A DNA stretch of 51,079 bases from Caballeronia megalochromosomata (GCA_001580565.1 LRBF01000083.1:1-51079); one strand, 5' to 3'. Positions 1 to 8,683 are shown, counted from the first letter of the stretch. Notes: generated by a model not told the origin, from the letters alone. Numbers and translations: made by a program.

Positions 1-111
1 ACAAGTGTGTTTGCATTGGTTGAGTGAAGCCTTGTGCCAACAGTCACTACCCAAACACTTCTACTTCTTCCCAGATTGGTTGCAGGCCCTCAGGCCCGCA
101 ACAACAAGTCA
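1..111 (+). other. rRNA operon spacer before 5S
   Basis: This stretch lies just upstream of the 5S rRNA gene and is probably the 23S-5S internal spacer. I see no coding gene in it. A hairpin with arms GTTGC-GGCC and GGCC-GCAAC sits at 79-102, each arm carrying one bulged base, directly before the 5S start; it could be a processing stem. Whether the first bases still belong to 23S rRNA cannot be decided from this window. Confidence 0.55.
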
Positions 112-228
112 TGCCTGATGACCATAGCGAGTCGGTCCCACCCCTTCCCATCCCGAACAGGACCGTGAAACGACTCCACGCCGATGATAGTGCGGAGCTC
201 CCGTGTGAAAGTAGGTAATCGTCAGGCT
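112..228 (+). rRNA. 5S ribosomal RNA
   Basis: The segment carries the typical betaproteobacterial 5S sequence. Its 5' end TGCCTGATGA pairs with the 3' end TCGTCAGGC to form helix I, and the internal CCCACCCCTTCCCATCCCGA block with GAACAGGACCGTGAAAC is the conserved 5S core. The length of about 117 nt fits the family. It is the last gene of an rRNA operon whose 16S and 23S genes lie to the left of the window, and an intrinsic terminator follows at 244-274. The exact ends are uncertain by a base or two. Confidence 0.95.
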
Positions 229-243
229 CCTCATGCTGCAAAC

Positions 244-274
244 AAAAACCCCACCCCGAAAAGGTGGGGTTTTT
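244..274 (+). terminator. rRNA operon terminator
   Basis: A perfect 12-bp stem (AAAAACCCCACC with GGTGGGGTTTTT) encloses a 7-nt loop and ends in a run of T. It sits 15 nt after the 5S gene, as expected for the intrinsic terminator of an rRNA operon. Confidence 0.92.
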
Positions 275-383
275 GCGTTTCGGAACGCCTCACAGCGACG
301 GGGCAAAAAAATCGCGTCTCCCCAAGCGCTAGAATCCCCTCTACGTCTTTTTGATAGGCACGGCCAGCGCCGTCGATGTCCCC

Positions 384-2018
384 ATGCTACGTCTAAGCGA
401 AATCAAGCTCTCGCTCGATCACCCCGAATCGGCCATTGAACCTGCGGTTCTCGCGCGTCTCGCGGAGATCGGCGTAGCAGCGAACGAACTCGTGAGCTTT
501 CACGTATTTCGACGTGCACACGATGCCCGCAAGCGGTCGGATATCAAACTCACCTACATCATCGATGTGGAGTTGCAGGATGAGGTGTCGGTGTTGACGC
601 GTCTCGCGGCGCAACCTCATCCGCACTGCGGCGTGACGCCTGACATGGCATATCGATTCGTGGCGAAGGCTCCGGTGGGCTCGACGCTGCTGCGTCCCGT
701 CGTGATCGGCATGGGTCCCTGCGGGCTCTTTGCAGGCTTGATTCTCGCGCAGATGGGCTTTCGCCCGATCATCCTCGAGCGCGGCAAGGCCGTGCGTGAA
801 CGGACGAAAGATACATGGGGTCTCTGGAGACGTAACGAACTCAATCCGGAGTCGAACGTGCAGTTCGGAGAAGGCGGCGCCGGCACGTTTTCGGACGGCA
901 AGCTCTACAGCCAGATCAAGGATCCGAAGCACTACGGACGCAAAGTGCTCGATGAATTTGTCAAAGCCGGCGCGCCGGAAGACATCCTGTACCTGAGCCG
1001 TCCGCACATCGGCACGTTCCGGCTCGTGAGCATGGTCGAGAAGATGCGCGCGCAGATCCACCAGCTCGGCGGTGAAGTGCGATTCCAGCAGCGGGTCGAG
1101 GACATCGACATCGATAACGGAAAAGTGCGCGGGCTCACGCTTTCGACCGGCGAAACGCTACGTTGCGATCATGTCGTGCTGGCCGTCGGTCACAGCGCGC
1201 GCGACACGTTTCAGATGCTGCACGACCGCGGTGTGTACATGGAAGCCAAGCCATTCTCGCTGGGTTTTCGCATCGAGCATCCGCAAGGCGTGATCGATCG
1301 AAGCCGCTTCGGCAAATTCGCCGGTCACGAAAAGCTGGGCGCGGCAGACTACAAGGTGGTCCATCACTGCAGCAACGGCCGCGCGGTCTATAGCTTCTGC
1401 ATGTGTCCGGGCGGCACGGTCGTCGCCGCGACGTCGGAGCCGGGGCGCGTCGTGACGAACGGCATGAGTCAGTATTCGCGCGCCGAGCGCAATGCGAACG
1501 CGGGCATCGTCGTCGGCATCACGCCGGATGACTTTCCGGGCGGCCCGCTTGCCGGCATTGCGTTTCAACGCCAGTGGGAAGAGCGCGCGTTCGAACTCGG
1601 CGGCGGCGACTACTCCGCGCCCGGGCAGCTCGTCGGCGACTTCATCGCAGGGCGTGCGTCGACTTCGCTCGGTTCGGTCAATCCTTCGTACAAGCCAGGC
1701 GTGAAGCCCACCGATTTGAGCACCGCGCTTCCCGACTACGTGATCGAAGCCATCCGCGAAGCGCTGCCGGAACTCGACAAGAAGATCAAAGGTTTCGCGA
1801 TGCATGACGCCGTGCTGACCGGCGTCGAGACACGCACGTCTTCGCCCATTCGCGTGCGTCGCAAGGACGATTATCAGAGCGTCAATGTCGACGGTCTGTA
1901 TCCGGCGGGCGAGGGCGCGGGTTACGCCGGCGGCATTTACTCTGCGGCGATCGACGGCATCGAAGTCGCGCAGGCGGTGGCGCTGCAGATGATGGCTCAG
2001 CACGCGGCCACTGCCTGA
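384..2018 (+). CDS. NAD(P)/FAD-dependent oxidoreductase (COG2509 type)
   Basis: This 544-aa protein has an N-terminal domain of about 100 residues followed by an FAD-binding Rossmann motif GMGPCG near residues 109-114. A conserved block GEGGAGTFSDGK follows near 162-173, and a C-terminal PAGEGAGYAGG segment is typical of flavoprotein dehydrogenases. The family is annotated as uncharacterised FAD-dependent dehydrogenase; its substrate is unknown to me. I chose the ATG at 384 because the protein from there starts with MLRLSEIKL; an upstream in-frame TTG at 351 would add 11 residues. It is probably monocistronic, between the rRNA terminator and a bidirectional terminator at 2026-2058. Confidence 0.85.
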   Translation: MLRLSEIKLSLDHPESAIEPAVLARLAEIGVAANELVSFHVFRRAHDARKRSDIKLTYIIDVELQDEVSVLTRLAAQPHPHCGVTPDMAYRFVAKAPVGSTLLRPVVIGMGPCGLFAGLILAQMGFRPIILERGKAVRERTKDTWGLWRRNELNPESNVQFGEGGAGTFSDGKLYSQIKDPKHYGRKVLDEFVKAGAPEDILYLSRPHIGTFRLVSMVEKMRAQIHQLGGEVRFQQRVEDIDIDNGKVRGLTLSTGETLRCDHVVLAVGHSARDTFQMLHDRGVYMEAKPFSLGFRIEHPQGVIDRSRFGKFAGHEKLGAADYKVVHHCSNGRAVYSFCMCPGGTVVAATSEPGRVVTNGMSQYSRAERNANAGIVVGITPDDFPGGPLAGIAFQRQWEERAFELGGGDYSAPGQLVGDFIAGRASTSLGSVNPSYKPGVKPTDLSTALPDYVIEAIREALPELDKKIKGFAMHDAVLTGVETRTSSPIRVRRKDDYQSVNVDGLYPAGEGAGYAGGIYSAAIDGIEVAQAVALQMMAQHAATA

Positions 2019-2025
2019 AGAAGAA

Positions 2026-2058
2026 AAAAGGCGCATCTGCTAAAGCGATGCGCCTTTT
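2026..2058. terminator. bidirectional intrinsic terminator
   Basis: A perfect 12-bp stem (AAAAGGCGCATC with GATGCGCCTTTT) around a 9-nt loop lies between the convergent oxidoreductase and UxaA-family genes. It has T runs in both directions and can serve both. Confidence 0.9.
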
Positions 2059-2060
2059 GA

Positions 2061-3602
2061 TCAGGTCACCACACCCACCTGCCAGGGCACGAACTCACTC
2101 TGCCCATACCCGTGCAGTTCGCTCTTCGACGCCACGCCTGACGCGCAGTCGAGCATCATCTGAAAGATCTGGTCGCCGAGTTCGTCGATGGTCGCCGAAC
2201 CGTCGATCACGCCGCCGCAGTTGATATCCATGTCCTCTTCCTGCCGCTCCCACAACGCGGTGTTCGTCGCGAGCTTGAGCGAAGGCGAGGGCGCGCATCC
2301 ATACGCCGAGCCGCGGCCCGTCGTAAAGCAGATCAGATTCGCGCCCGACGCAACCTGCCCCGTCGCGGACATCGGATCGTAGCCGGGCGAATCCATGAAG
2401 ACGAAGCCCTTCGCATCGATGCGCTGCGCGTACTCATAGACTTCGACGAGATTCGTCGTCCCACCCTTCGCGACCGCGCCGAGCGACTTTTCGAGGATCG
2501 TCGTCAATCCGCCGACCTTGTTGCCCGCCGACGGATTGTTGTCCATCGCCGCGCCGTTGCGTGCGCAGTAGCCTTCCCACCACTTGATGCGCGCGAGCAG
2601 TTTTTCGCCGACTTCGCGGCTCACCGCGCGGCGCGTCAGCAGATGCTCCGCGCCGTAGACTTCGGGCGTCTCCGACAGAATCGCCGTGCCCCCATGCGCG
2701 ACGAGCTTGTCGACCGCGGCGCCCAAGGCGGGGTTCGCCGAGATGCCCGAATAACCATCCGATCCACCGCACTGCAACCCGACGACCAGATGCGCCGCCG
2801 GCACCGGCTCGCGCTGCACGCGATTGGCGTCGGCGAGCATTTCCTTCACGATCGCGATACCGCGCTCGATCGTCTTGCGCGTGCCGCCGCTGTCCTGAAT
2901 CGTGAAGCTGCGCAGCTTTTCGCCGTCCTTCAGGCCGCTCGATTCGAGCACGCCCGCAATCTGATTCGTCTCGCATCCCAGCCCGACGAACAGCACCGAA
3001 TGAAAATTCGGATGCACCGCGTAACCCGCGAGCGTGCGGCGCAAAATGCCGAGCCCTTCGCCCTGCATGTCGATACCGCATCCGAGTCCATGCGTGAGCG
3101 CGATCACGCCATCCACGTTCGGATAGTCCGCGAGCGCTTCCGGATGCACATCGCGCCGGAAGTGATCGGCGATAGCGCGCGCAACCGTCGCCGAGCAATT
3201 CACGCTCGTCAGCACGCCGATGAAATTGCGCGTCGCAACGCGGCCATCGTCGCGACGGATGCCCATGAACGTCGCGGGCTTGTCGACGAACGGCGTCGGA
3301 TGCTGATCGACGCCGAACTCGTGCTCACGCGCGAAATCGGCCATCGACAGATTGTGCGTGTGCACGTGCTGCCCGCGCGAAATCGCCTCGCGCGCCACGC
3401 CGATGATCTGGTTGTAGCGCTTCACGGGCGCGCCCGCGGCGATGTCGCGCGTCGCGATCTTGTGCCCCGGCGGAATCAGCCCCGCGACGACGAGATCCTC
3501 CGACGCGATGCGCGCGCCGGAGAGCAACTGACGTGTCGCGATGACGACGTCGTCGTTGGGATGCAGCCGGATGACCGCATGGTCGGTGGATGTGGTGGAC
3601 AT
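2061..3602 (-). CDS. UxaA/GarD-family sugar-acid dehydratase
   Basis: This 513-aa protein belongs to the altronate/galactarate dehydratase family, iron-dependent enzymes that turn aldonic or aldaric acids into 2-keto-3-deoxy acids in the cytoplasm. An SAF domain occupies about residues 10-80. The catalytic part carries conserved GLGCG, GLGCETNQ, QCGGSDGYSG and NPSAGNKVGG blocks. From memory of the family, the DGVIALTHGLGCG and LLTRRAVSREVGEKL stretches look closer to GarD than to E. coli UxaA, but the neighbouring UxaB-like gene points to altronate, so the substrate is open. It is last in a three-gene unit, 10 nt after the carrier gene, which suggests co-transcription. Confidence 0.85.
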   Translation of the reverse strand: MSTTSTDHAVIRLHPNDDVVIATRQLLSGARIASEDLVVAGLIPPGHKIATRDIAAGAPVKRYNQIIGVAREAISRGQHVHTHNLSMADFAREHEFGVDQHPTPFVDKPATFMGIRRDDGRVATRNFIGVLTSVNCSATVARAIADHFRRDVHPEALADYPNVDGVIALTHGLGCGIDMQGEGLGILRRTLAGYAVHPNFHSVLFVGLGCETNQIAGVLESSGLKDGEKLRSFTIQDSGGTRKTIERGIAIVKEMLADANRVQREPVPAAHLVVGLQCGGSDGYSGISANPALGAAVDKLVAHGGTAILSETPEVYGAEHLLTRRAVSREVGEKLLARIKWWEGYCARNGAAMDNNPSAGNKVGGLTTILEKSLGAVAKGGTTNLVEVYEYAQRIDAKGFVFMDSPGYDPMSATGQVASGANLICFTTGRGSAYGCAPSPSLKLATNTALWERQEEDMDINCGGVIDGSATIDELGDQIFQMMLDCASGVASKSELHGYGQSEFVPWQVGVVT

Positions 3603-3612
3603 GGTTGTATTC

Positions 3613-4899
3613 TCAGACCGTGGTAGGTGCGCGGTTGTCGAGCCGGGCTTGCTCTTCTTCGGCGCGATTGAGCGGTTCGATCTTGCCGACGATTACAAGA
3701 TAGCTGAACGCGCCGAGAAAGCAGAAGCCGCCTGCGACACACAGCGGAATCACGAACGAACCTTTGGTGATCGCGAGCATCACGCCGGTGAAGGTCGTGA
3801 TGACGATGCCCGCGAGGTTCGACGCGAAGTTCTGAATGCCGCCGATCGATGCGACGTGATCCGGCGTCGGCGCTACGTCGCTCGGCAGCGACCAGATGCT
3901 GGCCGCCGCGAACGCGAGGCTGGCGTAGGCGATGCCGAAGAACGCGAGCATCAGATAAATGTTGGTTACGAACGCGCACAGCGTGATCACCGACGAAAGC
4001 AGCATGCCGCCGACCATGCAGGTCTTGCGCGCGGCGGTGAGGCTCCAGCCGCGCTTGAAGAGCGTGTCCGACACCCAGCCGCCCAGCCAGCCGCCCGGAA
4101 TCGACATCAGTGCGGGAATCGTGCCGAGCGTGCCAAGCGATTTCAGCGAGAAGCCGTGCGCCTGCACGAGATAGCTCGGAAACCAGGTGATGAAGAAATA
4201 GATGACGAAGTTCAGGCAAAAGAAGCCGAGCATCATGCCCCACAGCGTGCGGTACTTGAAGAGCGACGCCCACGACACCTTGGTCTTCGGTGCGACCGGT
4301 TGCACCGGCGCGGCGTCCACGTCGCCCGTCAGGTCGCCCGTGGACTTGTTACGGTAGATCAGGAACCAGCCGAGAATCCACACGAAGCCGATCACGCCCG
4401 TAATGACGAACGACGCTTCCCAGCCGAACTGGCTGATGATGAGGGCGACGACCGGAATGGACAGCGCCGACCCCACACGCGAGCCGCTGTCGAAGATGCT
4501 GGTCGCGAATGCGCGCTGTTCCTTCCGGAACCATTGCGACACGAGCTTAGCGCACGACGGATACGCGCCCGCTTCGCCGATGCCCAGCATCAGGCGGCAG
4601 CCGAACATGCCGGCGACGCTCGTCGCGACGGCGGTCATCGCGGTGAAAACCGACCACCAGCCCACCGCGAGCGGCAGCGCGATGCGCGCGCCGACGCGAT
4701 CGACGAACCAGCCGAACGGCATCTGCATGAGCGCGTAGCTCCAGAAGAAGCCGCTCAGGATAAAGCCCATTTCAGCAGGCCCGATGCCGAGTGCTTTTTC
4801 AATCTGCGGCGCGGCGACCGCAAGGTTCGCGCGATCGATGTAATTGATCGCGATGGCCAGAAAGGCCAGAAATACCACTACCCAACGCATTTTGCGCAT
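3613..4899 (-). CDS. MFS sugar-acid transporter (anion:cation symporter family)
   Basis: This 428-aa protein has the twelve hydrophobic segments of a major facilitator carrier. The N-terminal INYIDRANLAVAAP signature and the RLMLGIGEAGAYPS motif in transmembrane segment 4 are typical of the ACS group, which includes the ExuT, GudP and GarP hexuronate and aldarate carriers. A hydrophilic central loop lies at about residues 195-220. It sits between the UxaB-like and UxaA-family genes, so it most likely imports the sugar acid they degrade. The start follows a GAGGAGACAAAACG stretch containing a good Shine-Dalgarno sequence. The exact substrate cannot be read from sequence alone. Confidence 0.85.
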   Translation of the reverse strand: MRKMRWVVVFLAFLAIAINYIDRANLAVAAPQIEKALGIGPAEMGFILSGFFWSYALMQMPFGWFVDRVGARIALPLAVGWWSVFTAMTAVATSVAGMFGCRLMLGIGEAGAYPSCAKLVSQWFRKEQRAFATSIFDSGSRVGSALSIPVVALIISQFGWEASFVITGVIGFVWILGWFLIYRNKSTGDLTGDVDAAPVQPVAPKTKVSWASLFKYRTLWGMMLGFFCLNFVIYFFITWFPSYLVQAHGFSLKSLGTLGTIPALMSIPGGWLGGWVSDTLFKRGWSLTAARKTCMVGGMLLSSVITLCAFVTNIYLMLAFFGIAYASLAFAAASIWSLPSDVAPTPDHVASIGGIQNFASNLAGIVITTFTGVMLAITKGSFVIPLCVAGGFCFLGAFSYLVIVGKIEPLNRAEEEQARLDNRAPTTV

Positions 4900-4995
4900 C
4901 GTTTTGTCTCCTCAATGGGCGGCACATCATGTGTTCCGGCTCGATCCGCGATGCCGGCGCGGTAAGCCGTGATTCAAAAACGGTCGTACCGCTCT

Positions 4996-6120
4996 TCAGG
5001 CGGTTTCGAGCGCGTCGCGCAGACGCTTTTGTTCGATGTCGAGCTTCAACTCGCGCGCGAGGTCGATGACGGGCTGGAAGCGCCGAATCTTCTTTTCGTC
5101 GTGATTGCGGGCGATGTCCGCGATCCGATGCACGAGAAACGGGTTCTCGAAGCGCTCGCGCACGCTCGCGAGGTATTGGGCCGCGAGATCGTGCTGGCCG
5201 AGCGCCGCGAACACGGGCAGCACTTCGTCGCGCCACGTCGCTTCGAGCGGCTCGCGATACGCGGGATCGCGCATCGCGTCGAGCACGGTCATGTCGGGCG
5301 AGCCGTCGCGTGTGCGCCAGATTTCCGCGAGCATCGTGTGGCCGAGATTGAGCATCAGGAGCTTGAGACGTTCGTAGTGCGCGAGATCGTCGGTGACCAC
5401 GATGTCCTCGTGCTCGCACGGCAGCACCATGCCCGCCTGCCGCTCGATTGCCCACAGCGCGTAGGGCTCCGCGATCGCGCCGACCGGCTGAATCGGCTCC
5501 GACACGATCCGGTCCACGAGCGAATTCACCCACACGCAATCTTTCGTCAGATAGCCGATAAACGCCTCCTCGACCTTCCAGCCGCGCGCGACGCCCGTGA
5601 CGAGATCGCGCAACGTATCGCCGTTGCGCGAAACCAGTTCGCAGGGCAGCAGCGTGATCGGCGCCGCGCCGGCCTGATAGCGCGCGTGGAGCAGCACGGC
5701 GAGCTTTGCGGCGAAGCCGCGCGGCGTGCGCTGGCCGTCGAGCAGATCGGCGGTGTCTTCATCGAAAAGCGCGTAGCCGGCGTCCGCCGTGTTCGAGACG
5801 ATCACTTTCACGTCGCGCTTCACGCGCTCGATCAGCAAAGGCCAGTCTTCATTCGCGTGCAGGGCTTCCGTGATCGAATCGCATTCGACGGTCGTATCGA
5901 CGGTTGCGTCACGGTGACGGCCGCGAATGCGCACCGGATAGCGTCCGGCCGAACGCAACGCCTCGACGCGCGCGCGACTGTCGGCGCTGGCGGTCGTCTG
6001 AACGACGGTGATCTTGCCGAGCGCGTTCGCCGGGTCGCGGCGCGCCGCCTCGCTGACGAAGAAATCGACGTGTGCCTGCAGAAAACGGCTCGTGCCGAAC
6101 TGGAGAATCGGATTGTTCAT
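4996..6120 (-). CDS. UxaB-like NAD-dependent altronate/tagaturonate oxidoreductase
   Basis: This 374-aa protein is a member of the polyol-specific (mannitol) dehydrogenase family. The N-terminal QFGTSRFLQAH fits the variant nucleotide-binding start of UxaB, followed by VSNTADAGY and LPCELVSRNGD. The catalytic K-x4-N-x2-H signature is present as K253, N258 and H261. UxaB interconverts tagaturonate and altronate, whose dehydration product would come from the UxaA-family neighbour. I chose the ATG at 6120, which gives MNNPILQFG; a GTG at 6204 would add 28 residues not expected in the family. No uronate isomerase gene (uxaC) is nearby. Confidence 0.8.
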   Translation of the reverse strand: MNNPILQFGTSRFLQAHVDFFVSEAARRDPANALGKITVVQTTASADSRARVEALRSAGRYPVRIRGRHRDATVDTTVECDSITEALHANEDWPLLIERVKRDVKVIVSNTADAGYALFDEDTADLLDGQRTPRGFAAKLAVLLHARYQAGAAPITLLPCELVSRNGDTLRDLVTGVARGWKVEEAFIGYLTKDCVWVNSLVDRIVSEPIQPVGAIAEPYALWAIERQAGMVLPCEHEDIVVTDDLAHYERLKLLMLNLGHTMLAEIWRTRDGSPDMTVLDAMRDPAYREPLEATWRDEVLPVFAALGQHDLAAQYLASVRERFENPFLVHRIADIARNHDEKKIRRFQPVIDLARELKLDIEQKRLRDALETA

Positions 6121-6198
6121 GTTTGCGCGTGCCGCTCGTCGCGACGGCTCGGTACGGGGATTCGATTGGGAACGGTTCCAGATCGCCGTAAAAAAATT

Positions 6199-6260
6199 GG
6201 CCACCTGGCCTTACCGGATTGCATACTAGTGTCTTGAAATAGAATTGGTCAAGCCACTTG
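6199..6260. promoter_or_regulatory. candidate GntR/FadR-type operators
   Basis: In the 239-bp divergent space between the UxaB-like gene and gntR I see a perfect inverted repeat GGCCA-CC-TGGCC at 6199-6210, preceded by AATT. A second related stretch, ATTGGTCAAGCCACTT, starts at 6244. Both resemble the ATTGG/CCAAT half-sites bound by UxuR/ExuR-type FadR-family repressors. CTTGA (6233-6237) and TCAAG (6249-6253) form another inverted pair. That these are operators is inference from position and symmetry. Confidence 0.4.
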
Positions 6261-6359
6261 TAAACGGTTTGAGAACGGCACATGGCCGCCGCACGGCGCG
6301 TCAACCCTTCCGCTGATTACAATCCACGTTTTCCCCGAGACAAAAGCAGGAGCCCGCAC

Positions 6360-7058
6360 GTGAGCGTGAAACCAGCCGAGACGCGCCGCCTCTATCTACA
6401 GATCGCCGACAAGCTGCGCGGATTGATCGAGCAACAGGATTTCGCGCCGAACGGCCGTCTGCCGTCGGAGCGCGAACTCGCGCTGACGCTCGGCGTGTCG
6501 CGGCCGTCCGTGCGTGAGGCGCTCGTCGCGCTGGAACTGGAAGGGCGCGTCGAGATCCGCATGGGTTCGGGCGTGTACATCGTCGCAACGCCCGCGGCCG
6601 CGCCGCCGGCGACCGAAGCGGAACTGGGCGAAAGCCCGATCGAGATCATGACCGCGCGCAGCGTGATCGAGGGCGCGATCGCGGCGAGCGTCGCGCCGTT
6701 CGCGAAGCCGAAGGCGCTGAAGGCGCTGCGCGCGGTGTACGAGACGATGGCGCGCGAAGTCGCAAACGGCCAGGTGCCGATGAGCGCCGATCGTGCGTTT
6801 CACATCGCAATTGCGCAGATGACGGGCAACGACGTGCTCGTGCGCACGGTCGGCAGTCTGTACGACGAGCGGCACAGTCCGCTGTCATCGACGCTGCGTG
6901 GACACTTCGAGGGGGAGGAAACGTGGGCGGCCGCGCTCGGCGAGCATCGCGAGATTCTGGAAGCGCTGGAAGCGCGCGACGCGATACAGGCCCAGGCCGC
7001 GATGCAGCGGCACATGCGTCAGTCCGCGGCGCGCCTGATGACGAAACGCAAGAGCTGA
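6360..7058 (+). CDS. GntR-family (FadR subfamily) transcriptional regulator
   Basis: This 232-aa protein has an N-terminal winged helix-turn-helix (about residues 10-75) containing LPSERELALTLGVSRPSVREAL, the hallmark of GntR regulators. A helical FCD ligand-binding domain follows (about 95-220) with the metal/ligand-type residues seen in D-x3-H (ADRAFHIAI). It is divergent from the sugar-acid genes and is probably their ligand-responsive repressor. The GTG at 6360 is preferred because AGGAG lies 8 nt upstream; the in-frame ATG at 6282 lacks such a site and would add 26 atypical residues. Confidence 0.88.
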   Translation: MSVKPAETRRLYLQIADKLRGLIEQQDFAPNGRLPSERELALTLGVSRPSVREALVALELEGRVEIRMGSGVYIVATPAAAPPATEAELGESPIEIMTARSVIEGAIAASVAPFAKPKALKALRAVYETMAREVANGQVPMSADRAFHIAIAQMTGNDVLVRTVGSLYDERHSPLSSTLRGHFEGEETWAAALGEHREILEALEARDAIQAQAAMQRHMRQSAARLMTKRKS

Positions 7059-7106
7059 CCCCGGGCCGCGCCCTGCGCGCGAACCGGTGTCGAAAGCATG
7101 TCCGCG

Positions 7107-7427
7107 TCAGCCTGGATAGGCTTCATCGACCTTCAGACCCGCCAGCTTGAAGATGACGCGCAGCGTTTGCGGCGCGATCTCCCGGCGTGAGGCAAGCGTC
7201 GTCAGGACGAAATCCATCACCTTGGCGTACTTCAGCATCGTCAGGCACGTCTCGATATCGGTGGAGCCGTCGCGCATCGACTCGGCGAGGCGCAACATCT
7301 CCACGGAGATCTCTCGGGCCATTTCCAGTTCCAGCTGCTGCTTTTCGCTCCACGCGGGCATCGCGGTCAGTGCCGCGAGCATCTCCTGAAACTGCTTCTC
7401 TGCTTTCTTGTCGGGGATCGCATCCAT
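7107..7427 (-). CDS. conserved hypothetical helical protein
   Basis: I do not recognise a named family for this 106-aa protein. It is predicted to be almost entirely helical and is rich in Leu, Met, Ala and charged residues, with no signal peptide and no transmembrane segment. The ATG at 7427 has an AGAGGA ribosome binding site 5-6 nt upstream, and codon use matches the neighbours, so it is very probably a real gene. It converges with gntR. An isolated cytosolic helical bundle or adaptor protein is possible, but nothing in the context gives a function. Confidence 0.72.
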   Translation of the reverse strand: MDAIPDKKAEKQFQEMLAALTAMPAWSEKQQLELEMAREISVEMLRLAESMRDGSTDIETCLTMLKYAKVMDFVLTTLASRREIAPQTLRVIFKLAGLKVDEAYPG

Positions 7428-7774
7428 CGCCGTCCTCTCATGTTCATGGCGCCGGCGAGTCGCATTCGCCGCGCTGTGCGTTAGGTGTTACGTAACAAGG
7501 CCGGGCACGGGTGACGACGCTACATGCGTCGAGGCGCGGCGGCTTGCTACCAGCTTGTTGCTCCTGCTTGCCGCATCGGTACGCGGCCGGCAGGCCACGC
7601 TGTGTCGTCTCTTCCAATGGCCTCATTGTCGGACGATGCACAATCTGTTCCATGCGTTTCTGCCACGCATTGGCCGATCAGCCGGAAACTGGAACAAGAG
7701 CGTCTTCGCGCTTTTGGGTAAACTTCCTCTTTTGAGACGGCAGAACCAGCGGTTAGCGCACATTCAGCGCGAAC
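7428..7774. other. intergenic region with several short inverted repeats
   Basis: No gene is supported in these 347 bases. They hold a perfect 12-bp palindrome TGTTACGTAACA at 7486-7497 and an ATTGT-10-ACAAT inverted repeat at 7625-7644. ATGCGT-7-ACGCAT lies at 7652-7670, and a small hairpin ending in TTTT at 7696-7715. The region is divergent between the 106-aa gene and the methyltransferase gene, so it must hold both promoters. The small ORFs inside it have no good ribosome binding site or recognisable product. Confidence 0.5.
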
Positions 7775-8683
7775 ATGCTCCGCTTTTTTATTCAACACAC
7801 CTTTACGATGACCAGGAAGTCCTCCGCGTCGGCTCCGGGCACACCCGACCCCTCCACCAAACACGAAATTCGTCCAGGCCAGTCGATCGAACTGCTGAAG
7901 GAACTCCATATCCTCACGCGCGACGGCAAGATGAACCAGGACAGCCGCCGCAAACTGAAACAGGTCTACCACCTCTATCAGTTCATCGAACCGCTGCTTG
8001 CCGACGTGCATTCACGTCAGGGGGCCGTATCACTCGTCGACCACGGCGCCGGAAAATCGTATCTGGGCTTTATTCTCTACGATCTCTTCTTCAAGACTCT
8101 GCGCGATCGGTCACACATCTTTGGAATCGAGACGCGTGAGGAGTTGGTCAAGAAGTCCGAAGAATTGGCGCAGCGGCTCGGGTTTACAGGGATGTCGTTT
8201 CTGAATCTGTCGGTGGCCGAATCAATTGATTCGGATCGTCTGCCCGATTCGTTCGATATCGTCACCGCACTCCATGCGTGCAACACCGCAACCGACGACG
8301 CCATCCAGTTCGCTCTGCAGAAGAAAGCGAAGTACATCGTCGTCGTGCCGTGCTGTCAGGCCGAAGTGGCGTCGGTGCTGCGCAAGAACAAGGGGCACTC
8401 GCTCTCGAAGAACGTGCTGACGGAAATGTGGAGGCATCCGCTGCACACGCGCGAATTTGGGAGTCAGATCACGAACGTGCTGCGTTGCCTGCAGCTCGAA
8501 TCGCATGGCTATCAGGTGAGCGTGACGGAACTCGTCGGCTGGGAGCACTCGATGAAGAACGAGCTCATCATCGCGCAATTCAAGGATCTGCCGCGCGCCC
8601 GGCCTGCGCAGAGGCTCTCGGACGTGCTCGAAACGCTCGGGCTGGACGAACTGCGCGAGCGCTTCTTCGCGCCCGCGCACTGA
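7775..8683 (+). CDS. SAM-dependent methyltransferase, PF13679-type
   Basis: This protein of up to 302 aa has a class I methyltransferase core starting at a VDHGAGKSYLGF motif I near residue 88. The later ALHACNTATDDAI and VVVPCC segments are the signature of the Methyltransf_32 (PF13679) group, which in eukaryotes includes TRMT13/METTL25-like proteins. That suggests an RNA or protein substrate, but the bacterial members are uncharacterised. The start is uncertain: ATG 7775 gives MLRFFIQ, while ATG 7808 gives MTRKSSASAPG, and neither has a strong ribosome binding site. The stop codon directly abuts the convergent DUF1415 stop. Confidence 0.78.
   Translation: MLRFFIQHTFTMTRKSSASAPGTPDPSTKHEIRPGQSIELLKELHILTRDGKMNQDSRRKLKQVYHLYQFIEPLLADVHSRQGAVSLVDHGAGKSYLGFILYDLFFKTLRDRSHIFGIETREELVKKSEELAQRLGFTGMSFLNLSVAESIDSDRLPDSFDIVTALHACNTATDDAIQFALQKKAKYIVVVPCCQAEVASVLRKNKGHSLSKNVLTEMWRHPLHTREFGSQITNVLRCLQLESHGYQVSVTELVGWEHSMKNELIIAQFKDLPRARPAQRLSDVLETLGLDELRERFFAPAH

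Noticed and set aside
4969..6237. A 422-codon open frame opposite the UxaB-like gene
   Set aside because: The minus-strand frame has the K-x4-N-x2-H dehydrogenase signature and proper context; the plus-strand frame does not resemble a protein.
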